64,000 bases of DNA from JADGGV01 sp035715725 (GCA_035715725.1 DASTKT010000081.1:1-64000), one strand, 5' to 3'. Shown: positions 47,749 to 57,866, counted from the first letter of the stretch. Notes: generated from the letters alone by a model not told the origin. Program-made: numbers and translations.

Positions 47749-50211
47749 GTGCGCCGCGCCGTCGTCGCCCTGGCCATGCTGCTGCTCCCGGCGGCGCTCG
47801 CGGCGCAGAGCCGGCCGCGGGTCGGCGCGAGCCTGTCGGCGCCGGCGGTCCGCGCGGGCGAGGAGGTCACGCTCGAGATCCTGGTGCAGACGTCCGGCGC
47901 CGCGCCCACCGCGATCGAGACGCCGCGCCTCCCCGACGGGCTCAACATCTCCGGCACGAACGAGTTCAGCCAGTTCTCCTTCTCCATTCCGGGCGGCCGC
48001 CAGCGCACGATCCGGCGCCAGCTCACGCTGGTGACGTCGCGGGCCGGAGACTTCCGGATCCCGCCCGTCGCGGTGAGGATCGACGGCGCCGTCTACCGGA
48101 CGCCGGCGCTCTCGCTGCGCGTCGTGGGCGGGGCGGTGGCGGCCGCGCCGGGCCGGTCGCTGCCGCCGGCCGGCGCGCCGACCGCGCTGTCCGGCGGTCC
48201 GGGCGACGAGGTGCTCCTCCAGTCGTGGCTCGCGCCGGACACGGCGTACGTGGGTGAGCAGGTCACGCTACGCGCGGACGCGCTGATCTCGGAGGACGTG
48301 CGCTCGCGGCTGGCGGCGGCGCCGCAGTACCAGGCGCCGAGCGCCGCCGGCTTCTGGACGTACGATCTCCAGAGCCGCGATCCGCTCGACTTCCGCACGG
48401 TGCGCGGCCGCCTCTTCGAGGTGCAGACGTTCCGGCGCGCGTTCTTCCCGCTGACGCCCGGCCGGTACCGCATCCCGGGCGCCGGCCTGACGTACGCCGT
48501 CCGCCGCGGCTTCCTGGGCGGCGCGGAGAGCCGCGAGCTGCGCAGCGACTCCCTGTCCGTCGTGGTCCGCCCGCTGCCGGTCGAAGGCCGCCCCGCGAGC
48601 TTCAACGGCGCGGTCGGCTCGTATGCCGTGAAGGCGCACCTGGAGCCGGACGCCGTGGCGCGGGGCGAGGCGACGAGCCTCGTCCTCGAGGTGACCGGCA
48701 CGGGCAACATCAAGGAGCTGGCGCCGCCGCGCCTGGCGCCGATGCCCGGCGTGGAGGTCTACCCGCCGTCCGAGGACGCGCAGCTGAACCCCGACGGGCC
48801 GGTGGTGGGCGGCTCGAAGCGCTTCGTCTGGGTGCTCGTCCCGCGCTCCGGCGGACGGGTCCGCGTCCCGCCGATCGAGATCGGCTTCTTCGACCCCGCG
48901 CACCGGCAGTACTCCGTCGCCCGGAGCGACCCGCTCGAGCTGCGTGTCGGCGGCGCGCGGGCGCCGGTGGCGGCGGGGGCGCGGGCGCCGACCGGGCTCC
49001 AGCCGCTGCGGACGCGGCCCGCGGGCGGCGGGCGCCTCGACTGGCTGCGTTCCCCCGCGTTCGCGGCCGCGATGGCGACGCCGCTGGCCGCGGTGCTCGC
49101 GGCGTTGCTGCTGCGCCGCCGGCGCGGAAGGCGCCGGCCCGTGGCGCGGCCCGGGCCGGGCGCGGCGGAGGCGCTGGCCGCGCTCCGGGCGCGGGCCGCG
49201 GACGCGGCGGACGCCGCGTTCTTCGCCGACCTGGAGCAGCTCGGCCGGGCACAGCTCGCGGAGCGCCTGGACGCGCCCGCGCTGCGCGCGGCGCCCGTCG
49301 CCGCGCTCGCCTCCGCGTTGCGCGCCGCCGGGATGGACGACGCGCGCGCGGACTCGATCGCCGCGCTGATGGGGCGCATCGTGGAAGCGCGCTACGTCCC
49401 GGCGCCGCCCGGGCCGGCGCAGCGGCTGGAGCTGGTCGACGCGCTCGGCGCGGCGCTCCAGGCGCTCGATGCCGGGGCGAGCGGCCGCCGGCGAAGCTCG
49501 GCCGTCGCGGGGCTGGTCCTTCTCGCGAGCCTGGTGGCGCCGAAGCCGGCCGCGGCGCGGGCGCCCGGGCCGCGGGGCGGCGAGTTCCGGGCCGGCGTCG
49601 AGGCGTACGCCGCGGGCCGCTACGGCGACGCCGTCGCCCGCTTCGCCGCCGTGGTGCGCGCGAACCCGGAGGACGCCACCGCCTGGTACGATCTGGGCAA
49701 CGCGTTCTACCGCACCGGCGCGCGCGGTGACGCGATCTGGGCGTGGCTGCGCGCGCTCCGGCTGGAGCCGCGCGCCGACGACGTGCGGCGGAACCTCGGC
49801 GTCGCCGCGGCCGACCCGGCCGTCGTCGAGGCGGCGAGCCCCGCCGTGCCGCTCTCGGGCGACGAGGTGCTTCTGCTCGGCGCGGCGCTGTGGGTCGTGG
49901 GCGGGCTGGTGCTGGCCGGCGCGCTGGCCGGACGCCGGCGGCCGCTGCGCCTGGCCGGCGCGGCCTCCGTCGTGGTCGCGCTCGCGGTCCTCGGCATCGG
50001 CGGCTTCGTCCGCTACGGGCCGGCGACCGCGATCGTCCGGCCGAAGGAGGCGTCGCTGCTCGCCGCGCCGAACCTGCACGCGGACCGCCTGGCCGCGCTC
50101 GCCGAGGGCGGCGCGGTGACCGTGGTCGAGGAGCGCGGCGAGTGGCTGCGCGTCCGGTCCGCCGACGGGACGGAAGGCTGGATCGAGACCCGGGCCGTCG
50201 GCCGTCTCTGA
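47749..50211 (+). CDS. batD: BatD-BatE fusion protein
   Basis: An 820-residue protein. Signal peptide (1-19), BatD oxygen-tolerance region of beta-sandwich modules (about 20-400), a membrane helix (about 440-460), a helical segment, a second hydrophobic stretch near 590, a TPR unit (about 605-670: VEAYAAGRYGDAVARFAAVV), two more membrane helices (about 703-755) and a C-terminal SH3-like domain (about 765-820). TPR plus SH3 is the layout of BatE, so BatD and BatE are joined in one chain. GTG start; it closes the operon. Confidence 0.82.
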   Translation: MRRAVVALAMLLLPAALAAQSRPRVGASLSAPAVRAGEEVTLEILVQTSGAAPTAIETPRLPDGLNISGTNEFSQFSFSIPGGRQRTIRRQLTLVTSRAGDFRIPPVAVRIDGAVYRTPALSLRVVGGAVAAAPGRSLPPAGAPTALSGGPGDEVLLQSWLAPDTAYVGEQVTLRADALISEDVRSRLAAAPQYQAPSAAGFWTYDLQSRDPLDFRTVRGRLFEVQTFRRAFFPLTPGRYRIPGAGLTYAVRRGFLGGAESRELRSDSLSVVVRPLPVEGRPASFNGAVGSYAVKAHLEPDAVARGEATSLVLEVTGTGNIKELAPPRLAPMPGVEVYPPSEDAQLNPDGPVVGGSKRFVWVLVPRSGGRVRVPPIEIGFFDPAHRQYSVARSDPLELRVGGARAPVAAGARAPTGLQPLRTRPAGGGRLDWLRSPAFAAAMATPLAAVLAALLLRRRRGRRRPVARPGPGAAEALAALRARAADAADAAFFADLEQLGRAQLAERLDAPALRAAPVAALASALRAAGMDDARADSIAALMGRIVEARYVPAPPGPAQRLELVDALGAALQALDAGASGRRRSSAVAGLVLLASLVAPKPAAARAPGPRGGEFRAGVEAYAAGRYGDAVARFAAVVRANPEDATAWYDLGNAFYRTGARGDAIWAWLRALRLEPRADDVRRNLGVAAADPAVVEAASPAVPLSGDEVLLLGAALWVVGGLVLAGALAGRRRPLRLAGAASVVVALAVLGIGGFVRYGPATAIVRPKEASLLAAPNLHADRLAALAEGGAVTVVEERGEWLRVRSADGTEGWIETRAVGRL

Positions 50212-50347
50212 TCCCCGGCGCTTCATCCTCGCCGCCGCGCGGGCCGCCCCGCGATGCGGCGCGGCCGCGACGACGGTCTTGACTCCGACCCGCCGACCCC
50301 GCAGATAGCTCCCAGCAAGCTGCGTTGTTTTGATGCGCTCGCCCGCG

Positions 50348-50359
50348 ATGTCGCGACAT
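50348..50359. promoter_or_regulatory. 12-bp perfect palindrome upstream of the TonB receptor gene
   Basis: ATGTCGCGACAT, 78 bases before the receptor start, in the 226-base gap after the Bat operon. It is a candidate operator for carbohydrate-dependent control, but no regulator gene is adjacent. Confidence 0.3.
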
Positions 50360-50437
50360 GCGACGTCCGGGCGTTCGTTTATCAGGGCCCCACCGTGCAC
50401 AGCGCTTCCCACCCCTCCCCTTCCTGAAGGAGGCGCC

Positions 50438-53140
50438 ATGTCACTCCTCTCCGCATCGCATCTTGGTCGGTCACGTTCCCGCCGCGCCGCCATCACGACC
50501 GTCCTCGCCGGCCTCGCGCTCGTCTCGGCCGTCGCCGTGGCGCGGGCACAGGAGCCGGCGCCGACCGGCTCGATCTCCGGGAGGGTCACCGACGAGCGCG
50601 GAGCCCCGCTCCCGGGCGTGCAGGTCACGCTACGCGGCTCGGGGCGGGCCACGCAGACCCGCGCGAACGGCGAGTTCGTCCTCCTGGGCGTGCCCGTCGG
50701 CGCGGTCACGCTGGACGCGAGCACGGTGAGCTTCCGGCCGGTGAGCGCGTCGGTGACCGTCGTCGCCGGCCAGCGGGCGACGCAGGACTTCACGCTGGCG
50801 CCCGATCCGCTGAACCTCGCGGCCGTCGTCGTCACCGGCACGCAGGCGCCGCGCGTGAAGCTGGACGCCAGCGTAGCGGTGACGACGCTCTCGAGGAACG
50901 AGGTGGAGCAGTCGGTCCCGCGCAGCACCACGGAGATGCTGCGCTACGTGCCGGGCTTCACGCGGGTCGAGAGCTCCGGCGGCGAAGTGAACCAGAACAT
51001 CACGATGCGCGGCATCCTCGGCGTCGAGTACGTGATGTTCATGGAGGACGGGATGCCCGTCTTCCCGACGATGCACACCTTCTTCATGAACGCGGACAAC
51101 CTGTTCCGTCCGGACGAGAACATGGACCGGATCGAGGTGGTCCGCGGCGGCACGTCGTCGCTCTTCGGCTCGAACACGCCGGGCGCCATCGTCAACTTCA
51201 TCAACAAGACGGGCGGGCCGGAGGTGAGCGGCACGATGAAGGCGACGGCGGCGACGAAGGGCTTGGCCCGCTACGACTTCGACCTGGGCGGGCCGCTGGG
51301 CAACGACTGGCGCTTCAACGTGGGCGGCTTCTACCGCTACGACCACGGCGTGCGCGATCCGGGCTTCCCGGGGATCCGCGGCGGGCAGCTGAAGGCCAAC
51401 GTCACGCGCGTGCTGGAGCACGGCTACTTCCGGGCGTCGGTGAAGGCGATCGACGACCGCAACCAGTTCATCCTGCCGCTGCCGTTCTCGAATCCGACCG
51501 ACCCGAAGTACGTCCCCGGCTTCTCCGACTACGGCGCGATGAACACGCGGGAGGGGCTGGACATCCGGGTGCCGACGCCGGACGGCGAGCTGCGGCTCCC
51601 GCTGGATGACGGGATCCGCACGCGCGCCGCCTGGCTGACGGGCGATGCCGGCTTCGAGTTCGGCGAGGGCTGGCGCGTGCAGAACGCCGCGCAGGTCATG
51701 AGCGACGACCAGTCGTGGAACGCGATCCTGCCGTTCGACGTGCTGTCGGCCGCCGACTTCGTGACGCGGCCGACGAGCGCGGGCGGGCTGGGGCTGCCGG
51801 CCAGCACGCGCTACCAGTTCAGCTACACGAACCACCTGGACGATCGGGGCCAGCCGCTGCCGTTCACGACCGCGAACGGGCTCGTCGCCCCCGGCGGCGA
51901 GTGGCACGTCGAGAAGCCGCTCACCGCGTTCCAGGACCAGCTCCAGGTGAAGAAGACCGTCGGGCCGCACGTGCTCTCCGCCGGCCTGTACTTCGCCAAC
52001 TACTCGCAGGACAACCGCTGGTTCTTCACCGACATCCTGATGGACGTGCAGGACAACCCGCGCTTCCTCGATCTCACGACCTTCAACGCCGCGGGGAAGC
52101 CGACGGCGGTCACGAAGAACGGGTTCCGCCACTACCTGTCCAACTACCTGAACGGCTCGGGGCAGACGACGGTCGTCTCGCCGACGGCCGGCGCCGAGAT
52201 CCAGCTCACGCCGCAGCTCCGCGCGGACCTCGGGCTCCGCTACGAGTACAACAACTTCGTGCAGAGCTCGGAGAACACGTCGAACATCGACCTCGATGGC
52301 GATCCGGCCACGACGTACGACATCGAGACGTGGGGGAACGGCACGTTCCGCCACCTCGGCCGGGGGATGCACGATTGGGCCGGCTCGATCGGCCTGAACT
52401 ACTCGGTGACGCCGAGCCTCTCGCTGTACGCGAGCGGCTCGCGCGCCTACAAGATGCCGGCGCTGGACGAGTTCCTGTCCGCGCAGCCCGCGGCGGTCGA
52501 CCTGTTCCAGCCGCGCCGCACGGTGACGGGCGAGGGCGGCGTGAAGTACTCGGCGCGCCAGCTCGGCTTCACCGTGAACGGGTTCTACACGCTGCTGAAG
52601 AACATCGTCGGCCAGGGCGCGGTCGTCGATCCCGCCACGGGCCGGACCACGTGGATCACCACGACCAGCCCGCAGAACCGGGCGTACGGCGCGGAGGTCG
52701 AGGTCTCGGCGATCCCGGCCGACGGACTGCACCTGATCGCCACCGGGACGGTGCTCAAGGCCGAGCTCGGCAAGGGCGCCGGCGCCGACATCGGCAGCTG
52801 GCTGAACGGCGTGCCGCCGGTCATCGGCAACCTCTCGGCGACGTACGACGTCGCCGACGTGACGCTGAAGGCGGACATGCACTACGTCGGCCGGCGCTGG
52901 TCCGACGTCAAGGCGGGGAGCAAGCTGCCGGCGTACAACTACGAGAACTTCGGCGTGCTCTACCGCCTCCCGCGGCAGGGCGTGACGTTCTCCCTCGACC
53001 TGGCGAACGCGTTCCAGTCGAAGGGGCTCGAGGAGGGGAACCCGCGGCTGACGCTGGTCGGCGGCCGCACGAGCGACCTGTTCCTGGCGCGTCCGATCCT
53101 GCCGCGCCGCGTGCTGCTGTCGATGAAGTATGACTTCTGA
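50438..53140 (+). CDS. TonB-dependent outer-membrane receptor
   Basis: A 900-residue protein. Signal peptide (about 1-37, ending ARAQ), a carboxypeptidase-regulatory-like beta domain (about 42-120: GSISGRVTDERGAPLPGVQV), plug domain (about 130-260) and a 22-strand-type barrel ending in an aromatic residue (SMKYDF). GAAGGAGG precedes the ATG. Its substrate is unknown. Position upstream of a GH65-like enzyme, another putative glycosidase and a sugar ABC transporter suggests uptake of an oligosaccharide across the outer membrane. An iron-siderophore role cannot be excluded from sequence alone. Confidence 0.9.
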   Translation: MSLLSASHLGRSRSRRAAITTVLAGLALVSAVAVARAQEPAPTGSISGRVTDERGAPLPGVQVTLRGSGRATQTRANGEFVLLGVPVGAVTLDASTVSFRPVSASVTVVAGQRATQDFTLAPDPLNLAAVVVTGTQAPRVKLDASVAVTTLSRNEVEQSVPRSTTEMLRYVPGFTRVESSGGEVNQNITMRGILGVEYVMFMEDGMPVFPTMHTFFMNADNLFRPDENMDRIEVVRGGTSSLFGSNTPGAIVNFINKTGGPEVSGTMKATAATKGLARYDFDLGGPLGNDWRFNVGGFYRYDHGVRDPGFPGIRGGQLKANVTRVLEHGYFRASVKAIDDRNQFILPLPFSNPTDPKYVPGFSDYGAMNTREGLDIRVPTPDGELRLPLDDGIRTRAAWLTGDAGFEFGEGWRVQNAAQVMSDDQSWNAILPFDVLSAADFVTRPTSAGGLGLPASTRYQFSYTNHLDDRGQPLPFTTANGLVAPGGEWHVEKPLTAFQDQLQVKKTVGPHVLSAGLYFANYSQDNRWFFTDILMDVQDNPRFLDLTTFNAAGKPTAVTKNGFRHYLSNYLNGSGQTTVVSPTAGAEIQLTPQLRADLGLRYEYNNFVQSSENTSNIDLDGDPATTYDIETWGNGTFRHLGRGMHDWAGSIGLNYSVTPSLSLYASGSRAYKMPALDEFLSAQPAAVDLFQPRRTVTGEGGVKYSARQLGFTVNGFYTLLKNIVGQGAVVDPATGRTTWITTTSPQNRAYGAEVEVSAIPADGLHLIATGTVLKAELGKGAGADIGSWLNGVPPVIGNLSATYDVADVTLKADMHYVGRRWSDVKAGSKLPAYNYENFGVLYRLPRQGVTFSLDLANAFQSKGLEEGNPRLTLVGGRTSDLFLARPILPRRVLLSMKYDF

Positions 53141-53165
53141 GCCCACCCGCTGAACCGGTCGGACG

Positions 53166-55388
53166 GTGCGTCTCGCTGCATCCGTCGACCGCCGGGCGGG
53201 ACGCGCCGGCCCCGCGATCCCGCGCGCGGGCCGGCGCGCCGCCGCGGCGCTCCCGGTGGCGCTGGCGCTGCTGGCCCGTGCCGCCGCCCCGCTCCCGGCG
53301 CAGCGTGCCGACCCGCTCGTGCTCCGCGCGGACACGCCGGTGGCGGAGGCGCCGGCGTACGTCGGCAACGGCCGCTTCACGCTCCTCGGCTCTCCGCGAG
53401 GCACCGAGGCCGCGCTCTCCTTCCTCGCCGGCTTCTACGATCATTCCCCGGGCGACGTCCCGCGCATCGCCGCGCTCCCGGCGTGGAACGCGGTCGACGT
53501 GCACGACGGCGCCGGCTGGCTCGACTCGACGGCGCTCGCGCCGGGCTCGCTCGCGTCGTACCGGCAGGTGCTGGACATGGGCGACGGCGTGCTGCGCACG
53601 ACGTACACGTGGGTGCACGGCGCGCGGCGGACCGCCGTCGCCGTGGAGGCGTTCGTCTCGCGCGCCGATCCCCGACTCGGCGTCGTGCGACTCGCGGTGA
53701 CGCCGTCCGCGGACGGACCGGTCCGGCTCGCGTTCCCGCTCGCCGGGTGGCCGGCGCCGCGGCGCCTGCGGCTGGCGGAGCTGGAGCGCACCGAGCCCGG
53801 CTGGGGACCCGCCCAGCTGTGGTACCCGGGGCACGCGGCCGTGCTGGACGCCTCCGCCGTCGCCGGGTTGGACGGCGGGCGCGTGCGACTGCGGGCCCGC
53901 CCCGAGGGCGGCGCGACCGTGGCCGAGGTCGCGGTCGTGACGTGCCCGCGGATCGCGGGGCTGCGAGCGCGGGAGATCCGCCTCGCCGCCGGCGCCGCGG
54001 TCGAGGTCTCGTTCGCCGCCACGGCGGGGCGGACGTACGCCTGCGAGAAGTACGTCGGCGTCGCATCCTCGCTGGACGGCGCCGATCCGCCGGCGCTGGC
54101 GCTCCGCTCGGCCGGTTCCGCCCGGGCGCGCGGCTACGCCGCCGTGCGCGCGGCGCATGCCGCCGCGGCGCGCCGGCTCTGGCGCACCGACATCGTCGTC
54201 GATGGCGACCCGGAGCTGCAGCGCGTCGTGCGCGGCATGCTCTTCCGGCTGCGCGCGGTGGCCGGCGCGGACGGCTGGAGCATCCCGCCGATGGGGCTGT
54301 CGAGCGGCGGCTACTACGGCCACGTCTTCTGGGACGCGGACACCTGGATGCTGCCGCCGCTGCTCCTGCTCGATCCGGCGGCGGCGCGCGCCATGGTCGA
54401 TTTCCGCTGCCGCACGCTGGACGCGGCCCGGCGCAACGCCCGTGCGAACGGCTTCGCCGGCGCGATGTACCCGTGGGAGGCCGACGACCTCGGCGCCGAG
54501 ACCACGCCGCGCTTCGCCGCGCGGAACGCCAGCTCCGAGATCCACGTCACGGGCGACGTCGCCATCGGACAGTGGCTGCACTACCTGGCCACCGGCGACG
54601 GCGCCCGGCTCGCCCGCTGCGGCTATCCCGTCCTCTCGGCGGTCGCCGACTTCTGGGTCGGCCGCGCGACCGCCGACAGCGCCGACGGGCGCTTCCACGT
54701 GCGGAACGTCGTCTCCGTAGACGAGGGGCTCGTCGGCGTCGACGACGATGCGTACACGAACGCCGTCGCGCTGCGCGCGCTCCAGGCCGCGGACGCGGCG
54801 GCTCGGCGGCTCGGCCGGCGCCCCGACCCGCGCTGGGCCCGCGTCGCCGCGCGGCTCTACATCCCGTACGACTCCGCGGCCGGCTACCATCCCACGTACC
54901 GCAAGGCGACGCCGGCGTCGCTCGGCTCCGTCGTCCCGCTGCTGGCCTATCCGCTCGGCGTCGAGATGCCGGCGCGTGCCCGGCGCACCGACCTGCGCAA
55001 TGCGGTGACACGGCTGGAGCGCGAGGGCGCCGGCGCGATGATGACGGTGACGCTCTATCCGGTCGTCGCGGCCGAGCTCGGCGACCGCGCGCTCCTCGAC
55101 GCGCTGCTCCCGCGCACGTACCGGCCGTGGCTGCGGGGGCCGTTCGACGTGCTCTCCGAGACGCCGAAGAGCGTCGATTCCACGGACTTCCTCACCGGCG
55201 CCGGCGGCTTCCTCCAGCAGGTGGTGTTCGGCTGGACGGGCCTCCGGCTGGGCCCGACGGGGCTCGAGCCGCGCTTCCCGCCGCTCCTCCCGTCGTCCGT
55301 GCGTCGCCTCGAGCTCCGCGGCATCCACGTCCGCGGTGCCGTTCGCGACGTCGTCGTCGAGGGCGGCCGCCTCCGGATGACGCCATGA
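53166..55388 (+). CDS. Secreted GH65-like glycoside hydrolase
   Basis: A 740-residue exported protein (signal sequence within about the first 46 residues, ending LPAQ). An N-terminal beta-sandwich (about 50-330) precedes an alpha/alpha barrel bearing the GH65 blocks YYGHVFWDADTWMLPPLLLL (about 381-400), YPWEADDLGAETTP (catalytic acid near 445) and SSEIHVTGDVAIGQW. These match trehalase/kojibiose-type GH65 enzymes and eukaryotic acid trehalase relatives. Whether it hydrolyses or phosphorolyses is not decided, but periplasmic location favours hydrolysis. The start is GTG 53166, 25 bases after the TonB receptor stop. The stop overlaps the next gene by 4 bases (ATGA). Confidence 0.85.
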   Translation: MRLAASVDRRAGRAGPAIPRAGRRAAAALPVALALLARAAAPLPAQRADPLVLRADTPVAEAPAYVGNGRFTLLGSPRGTEAALSFLAGFYDHSPGDVPRIAALPAWNAVDVHDGAGWLDSTALAPGSLASYRQVLDMGDGVLRTTYTWVHGARRTAVAVEAFVSRADPRLGVVRLAVTPSADGPVRLAFPLAGWPAPRRLRLAELERTEPGWGPAQLWYPGHAAVLDASAVAGLDGGRVRLRARPEGGATVAEVAVVTCPRIAGLRAREIRLAAGAAVEVSFAATAGRTYACEKYVGVASSLDGADPPALALRSAGSARARGYAAVRAAHAAAARRLWRTDIVVDGDPELQRVVRGMLFRLRAVAGADGWSIPPMGLSSGGYYGHVFWDADTWMLPPLLLLDPAAARAMVDFRCRTLDAARRNARANGFAGAMYPWEADDLGAETTPRFAARNASSEIHVTGDVAIGQWLHYLATGDGARLARCGYPVLSAVADFWVGRATADSADGRFHVRNVVSVDEGLVGVDDDAYTNAVALRALQAADAAARRLGRRPDPRWARVAARLYIPYDSAAGYHPTYRKATPASLGSVVPLLAYPLGVEMPARARRTDLRNAVTRLEREGAGAMMTVTLYPVVAAELGDRALLDALLPRTYRPWLRGPFDVLSETPKSVDSTDFLTGAGGFLQQVVFGWTGLRLGPTGLEPRFPPLLPSSVRRLELRGIHVRGAVRDVVVEGGRLRMTP

Positions 55389-57859
55389 CGCTCCACGCGC
55401 TGCTTCTCCTGGCGCAGGTCGGCGCCGGCCGGCCGGCCGCCCCGGTGCTCGAGTTCCCCGAGGCGGGGCTGGACGACACGCTGGCGTATCAGGGATACCG
55501 GACCCGCTTCTACCGCGACGCGGCCGGCGACGCGTTCCAGGTCTACGTCGATGGCCGCAGCGGCCGCGTCGTCGCCCTGTGGGCGGATGCCGCGAACGAG
55601 AGTCTCGGCTTCACGGTGCGGGACACCGCCGGCCGGCCCGCCGCGCCGGCGTGGGGCGCCTCCGACGCCATCGTCTCCGGGGCGGGCGGCACGCGGACCA
55701 TCGCGTTCCGGCTCGCAGCGGGCCCGGCGCCGCTCGACCTCGGCCTGTTCATGCTCGGCTCCATGCGGCTCGAGCGCGACTTCCAGTACGGCGAGGGACA
55801 TCTGCGCCCGTTCGGCGGGCCCGCGTTCGTCCCGGACGAGCTGGTGAAGCTGGTCGCCGCGCTGGACCCGCTCCCGCCGGCGGAGCGCGCCCGCCACCTC
55901 GCGCTGCTGCGCGCGCGGACGACGGCCGAGCTGCGGGCGCGCCTCGAGCCGACGATCACCGCGGTGGACGCGGGCACGGTGCTCGTCGAGCAGCCCTCGT
56001 TCGACGGGCGCGACCGGCTCCAGCTCGAGCTGCGCGTCGATCCGCGCGAGGCGCAGCTCGAGGTCTCGCGGCGCACGATGCGGCTCCTCCCGGCCCTGGG
56101 CCGGTCCCCGGTCCTGACCGTGACCGCGACGACCACCGCGGCGGCGCTCACGCCGCTCGAGCGAGGCGAGATCTTCAACCCGGCGTTCCTGGCGTTCTAC
56201 GAGCGGGCCCGCGCCACCCGAGACAGCGCGCTCGCCGCCGGCGCCCGCGCCGACGACCCGCGCGTGCTCCGCTTCCGCTGGCTCGACCGCCAGCTCCGCG
56301 GCGTCGAGCTGGTGAGCTACCGCGAGAAGCTGATGGCCGGGCTGCCAAACTTCGCGACCTACTTCGGCCGCGACGACATGCTCAGCGTGCTGCTGATGGA
56401 GCCGGTATGGACCCCGGCGATGTCCGAGGCGGTCGTCGGCGCCGTCCTGCGCAAGCTCGCGCCGACGGGCGAGGTGAGCCACGAGGAGAGCCTGGGCGGG
56501 CAGGCGATCCGGGAGAACGCCGTGGCGTACGACTCGCTCGTCGCCGCCTACGCCGCCGCGAGCGCCGCCGGCGAGCGGGAGCGCGCGGCCGACGCGCTCG
56601 CCCGCGCCCGCGCCATGCTCGGCGATCTCCAGGCGGTGCGCGAGAACTACCGGATGGTGGACGACGAGTTCCAGCTCCCGGTCGTCGTCGCGCGCTACCT
56701 GCGCAGCGCCGCGGTGCCGGCGGCGCGCAAGAAGGCCTTCCTGCTGGGCGCGGCGCGTGGCACCTCCGGCGAGTCGCGGCTCGTCCGCCTGCTCCGCGAG
56801 CTCGCGTTCGTGGCGCGCCGGACCGCGCCGTACGCGCGCGCGCCGCTCGCGACGAACCTCGTCGACTTCCCCGCCGCGGGCGAAGGGCGCTGGATGTCCG
56901 GGAGCTGGCGCGACAGCAACGCCGGCTACGCCAACGGCCGCTTCGCCATGGACATCAACGTGGTGTGGGCGCCGGCGTCGCTGCGGTCGTTGCAGGCGAT
57001 CGTGGCGGAGCTGCGCACGCTCGGCTACGACGCGGACGCGCTGCTCCGCCAGGCGCCGGAGCTGCGCGGCTCGGCACTGGAGCGCTATCTCCGCCGCCCG
57101 GATGCGCTCGCCGCCGCGGTCGCGGCGTGGAGCGGCACGGCGCGCCACTTCCGCGTCGCGCTCGCGCCGGCCGAAGCGAAGGCGCGCCTCGCCGCGAAGC
57201 TCGCGTGGCTGCCGCCGGAGGAGGGCGCGTTCTGGACGGCGCGCGCGGCGGCGCACCCGCCCGGGCCCGGCCCGCTCGAGTTCCTCGCGCTCTCGCTGGA
57301 CGGGGAGGGGAAGCCGGTCGCCGTGGTGAACACGGACGCGGGCATGCGCCTCCTGCTGGACGCGCCGCCGACCGACGCCGCGGGGCGCGACGCCGACCTG
57401 CGCGACGTCCGGGCGGTGCTCCTCGGCTACCCGGTCGGCCTCTTCATCGACGGCGTCGGGCCGGTCGTCGCCAACGACGCGTATGCGCCGCCGGCCGTGT
57501 GGGATGCGTTCCGCGGCGACCTCTACCACTCGCCGCGGGTCGTGTGGGGGCGGGAGGTGAACGTGCTCCTCTCCGCGCTGGCGGGCCGGATCGGCGCGGC
57601 GTACGCCGGCGCCTGCCGCTTGCGGGATGCGCGGAGCGGCCCTTACGTCCGGGAGCTCCAGGGCGCGCTCGACCGCATCGCGGCGGCGGTGGAGGCCTCC
57701 GGCCTCCAGCACCACGAGCTGTGGAGCTACCGGGTCGAGGGCGGGCGCGTCCGGCCGGTCCGCTACCCGACCAGCTCGGACGTGCAGCTCTGGAACCTGA
57801 CGGACCTGGCGGTGCAATTCGTGCTGGCGGGCGTTCCTCGCTGCGCGCTCGGAACGTGA
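55385..57859 (+). CDS. Putative (alpha/alpha)6-barrel glycosidase of unassigned family
   Basis: An 824-residue protein, translationally coupled to the GH65-like gene. A short hydrophobic N-terminus (MTLHALLLLAQVGAG) may be a signal peptide. A beta-rich region (about 20-270) precedes a helical part with FATYFGRDDMLSVLLMEP (about 323), GEVSHEESLGGQA (about 362), MVDDEFQLPVVVARYL and SWRDSNAGYANGRFAMDIN (about 507). These recall the GRDT, GxxxHE and DD elements of debranching-type and GH15/GH63-like enzymes, without matching any one family that I recognise. I infer a carbohydrate-active enzyme acting with the GH65-like partner. Catalytic residues are guesses. Confidence 0.55.
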   Translation: MTLHALLLLAQVGAGRPAAPVLEFPEAGLDDTLAYQGYRTRFYRDAAGDAFQVYVDGRSGRVVALWADAANESLGFTVRDTAGRPAAPAWGASDAIVSGAGGTRTIAFRLAAGPAPLDLGLFMLGSMRLERDFQYGEGHLRPFGGPAFVPDELVKLVAALDPLPPAERARHLALLRARTTAELRARLEPTITAVDAGTVLVEQPSFDGRDRLQLELRVDPREAQLEVSRRTMRLLPALGRSPVLTVTATTTAAALTPLERGEIFNPAFLAFYERARATRDSALAAGARADDPRVLRFRWLDRQLRGVELVSYREKLMAGLPNFATYFGRDDMLSVLLMEPVWTPAMSEAVVGAVLRKLAPTGEVSHEESLGGQAIRENAVAYDSLVAAYAAASAAGERERAADALARARAMLGDLQAVRENYRMVDDEFQLPVVVARYLRSAAVPAARKKAFLLGAARGTSGESRLVRLLRELAFVARRTAPYARAPLATNLVDFPAAGEGRWMSGSWRDSNAGYANGRFAMDINVVWAPASLRSLQAIVAELRTLGYDADALLRQAPELRGSALERYLRRPDALAAAVAAWSGTARHFRVALAPAEAKARLAAKLAWLPPEEGAFWTARAAAHPPGPGPLEFLALSLDGEGKPVAVVNTDAGMRLLLDAPPTDAAGRDADLRDVRAVLLGYPVGLFIDGVGPVVANDAYAPPAVWDAFRGDLYHSPRVVWGREVNVLLSALAGRIGAAYAGACRLRDARSGPYVRELQGALDRIAAAVEASGLQHHELWSYRVEGGRVRPVRYPTSSDVQLWNLTDLAVQFVLAGVPRCALGT

Positions 57860-57866
57860 GCGGCCC

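Noticed and set aside
50279..50310. TTGACT followed by ATAGCT as promoter for the TonB receptor
   Set aside because: Spacing is about 20 bases and the -10 match is poor.
53483..57859. Apparent 1458-codon giant gene
   Set aside because: The first part is an out-of-frame shadow of the GH65-like gene that happens to run on into the true frame of the 824-residue putative glycosidase; the ATGA junction at 55385 is a normal gene boundary.
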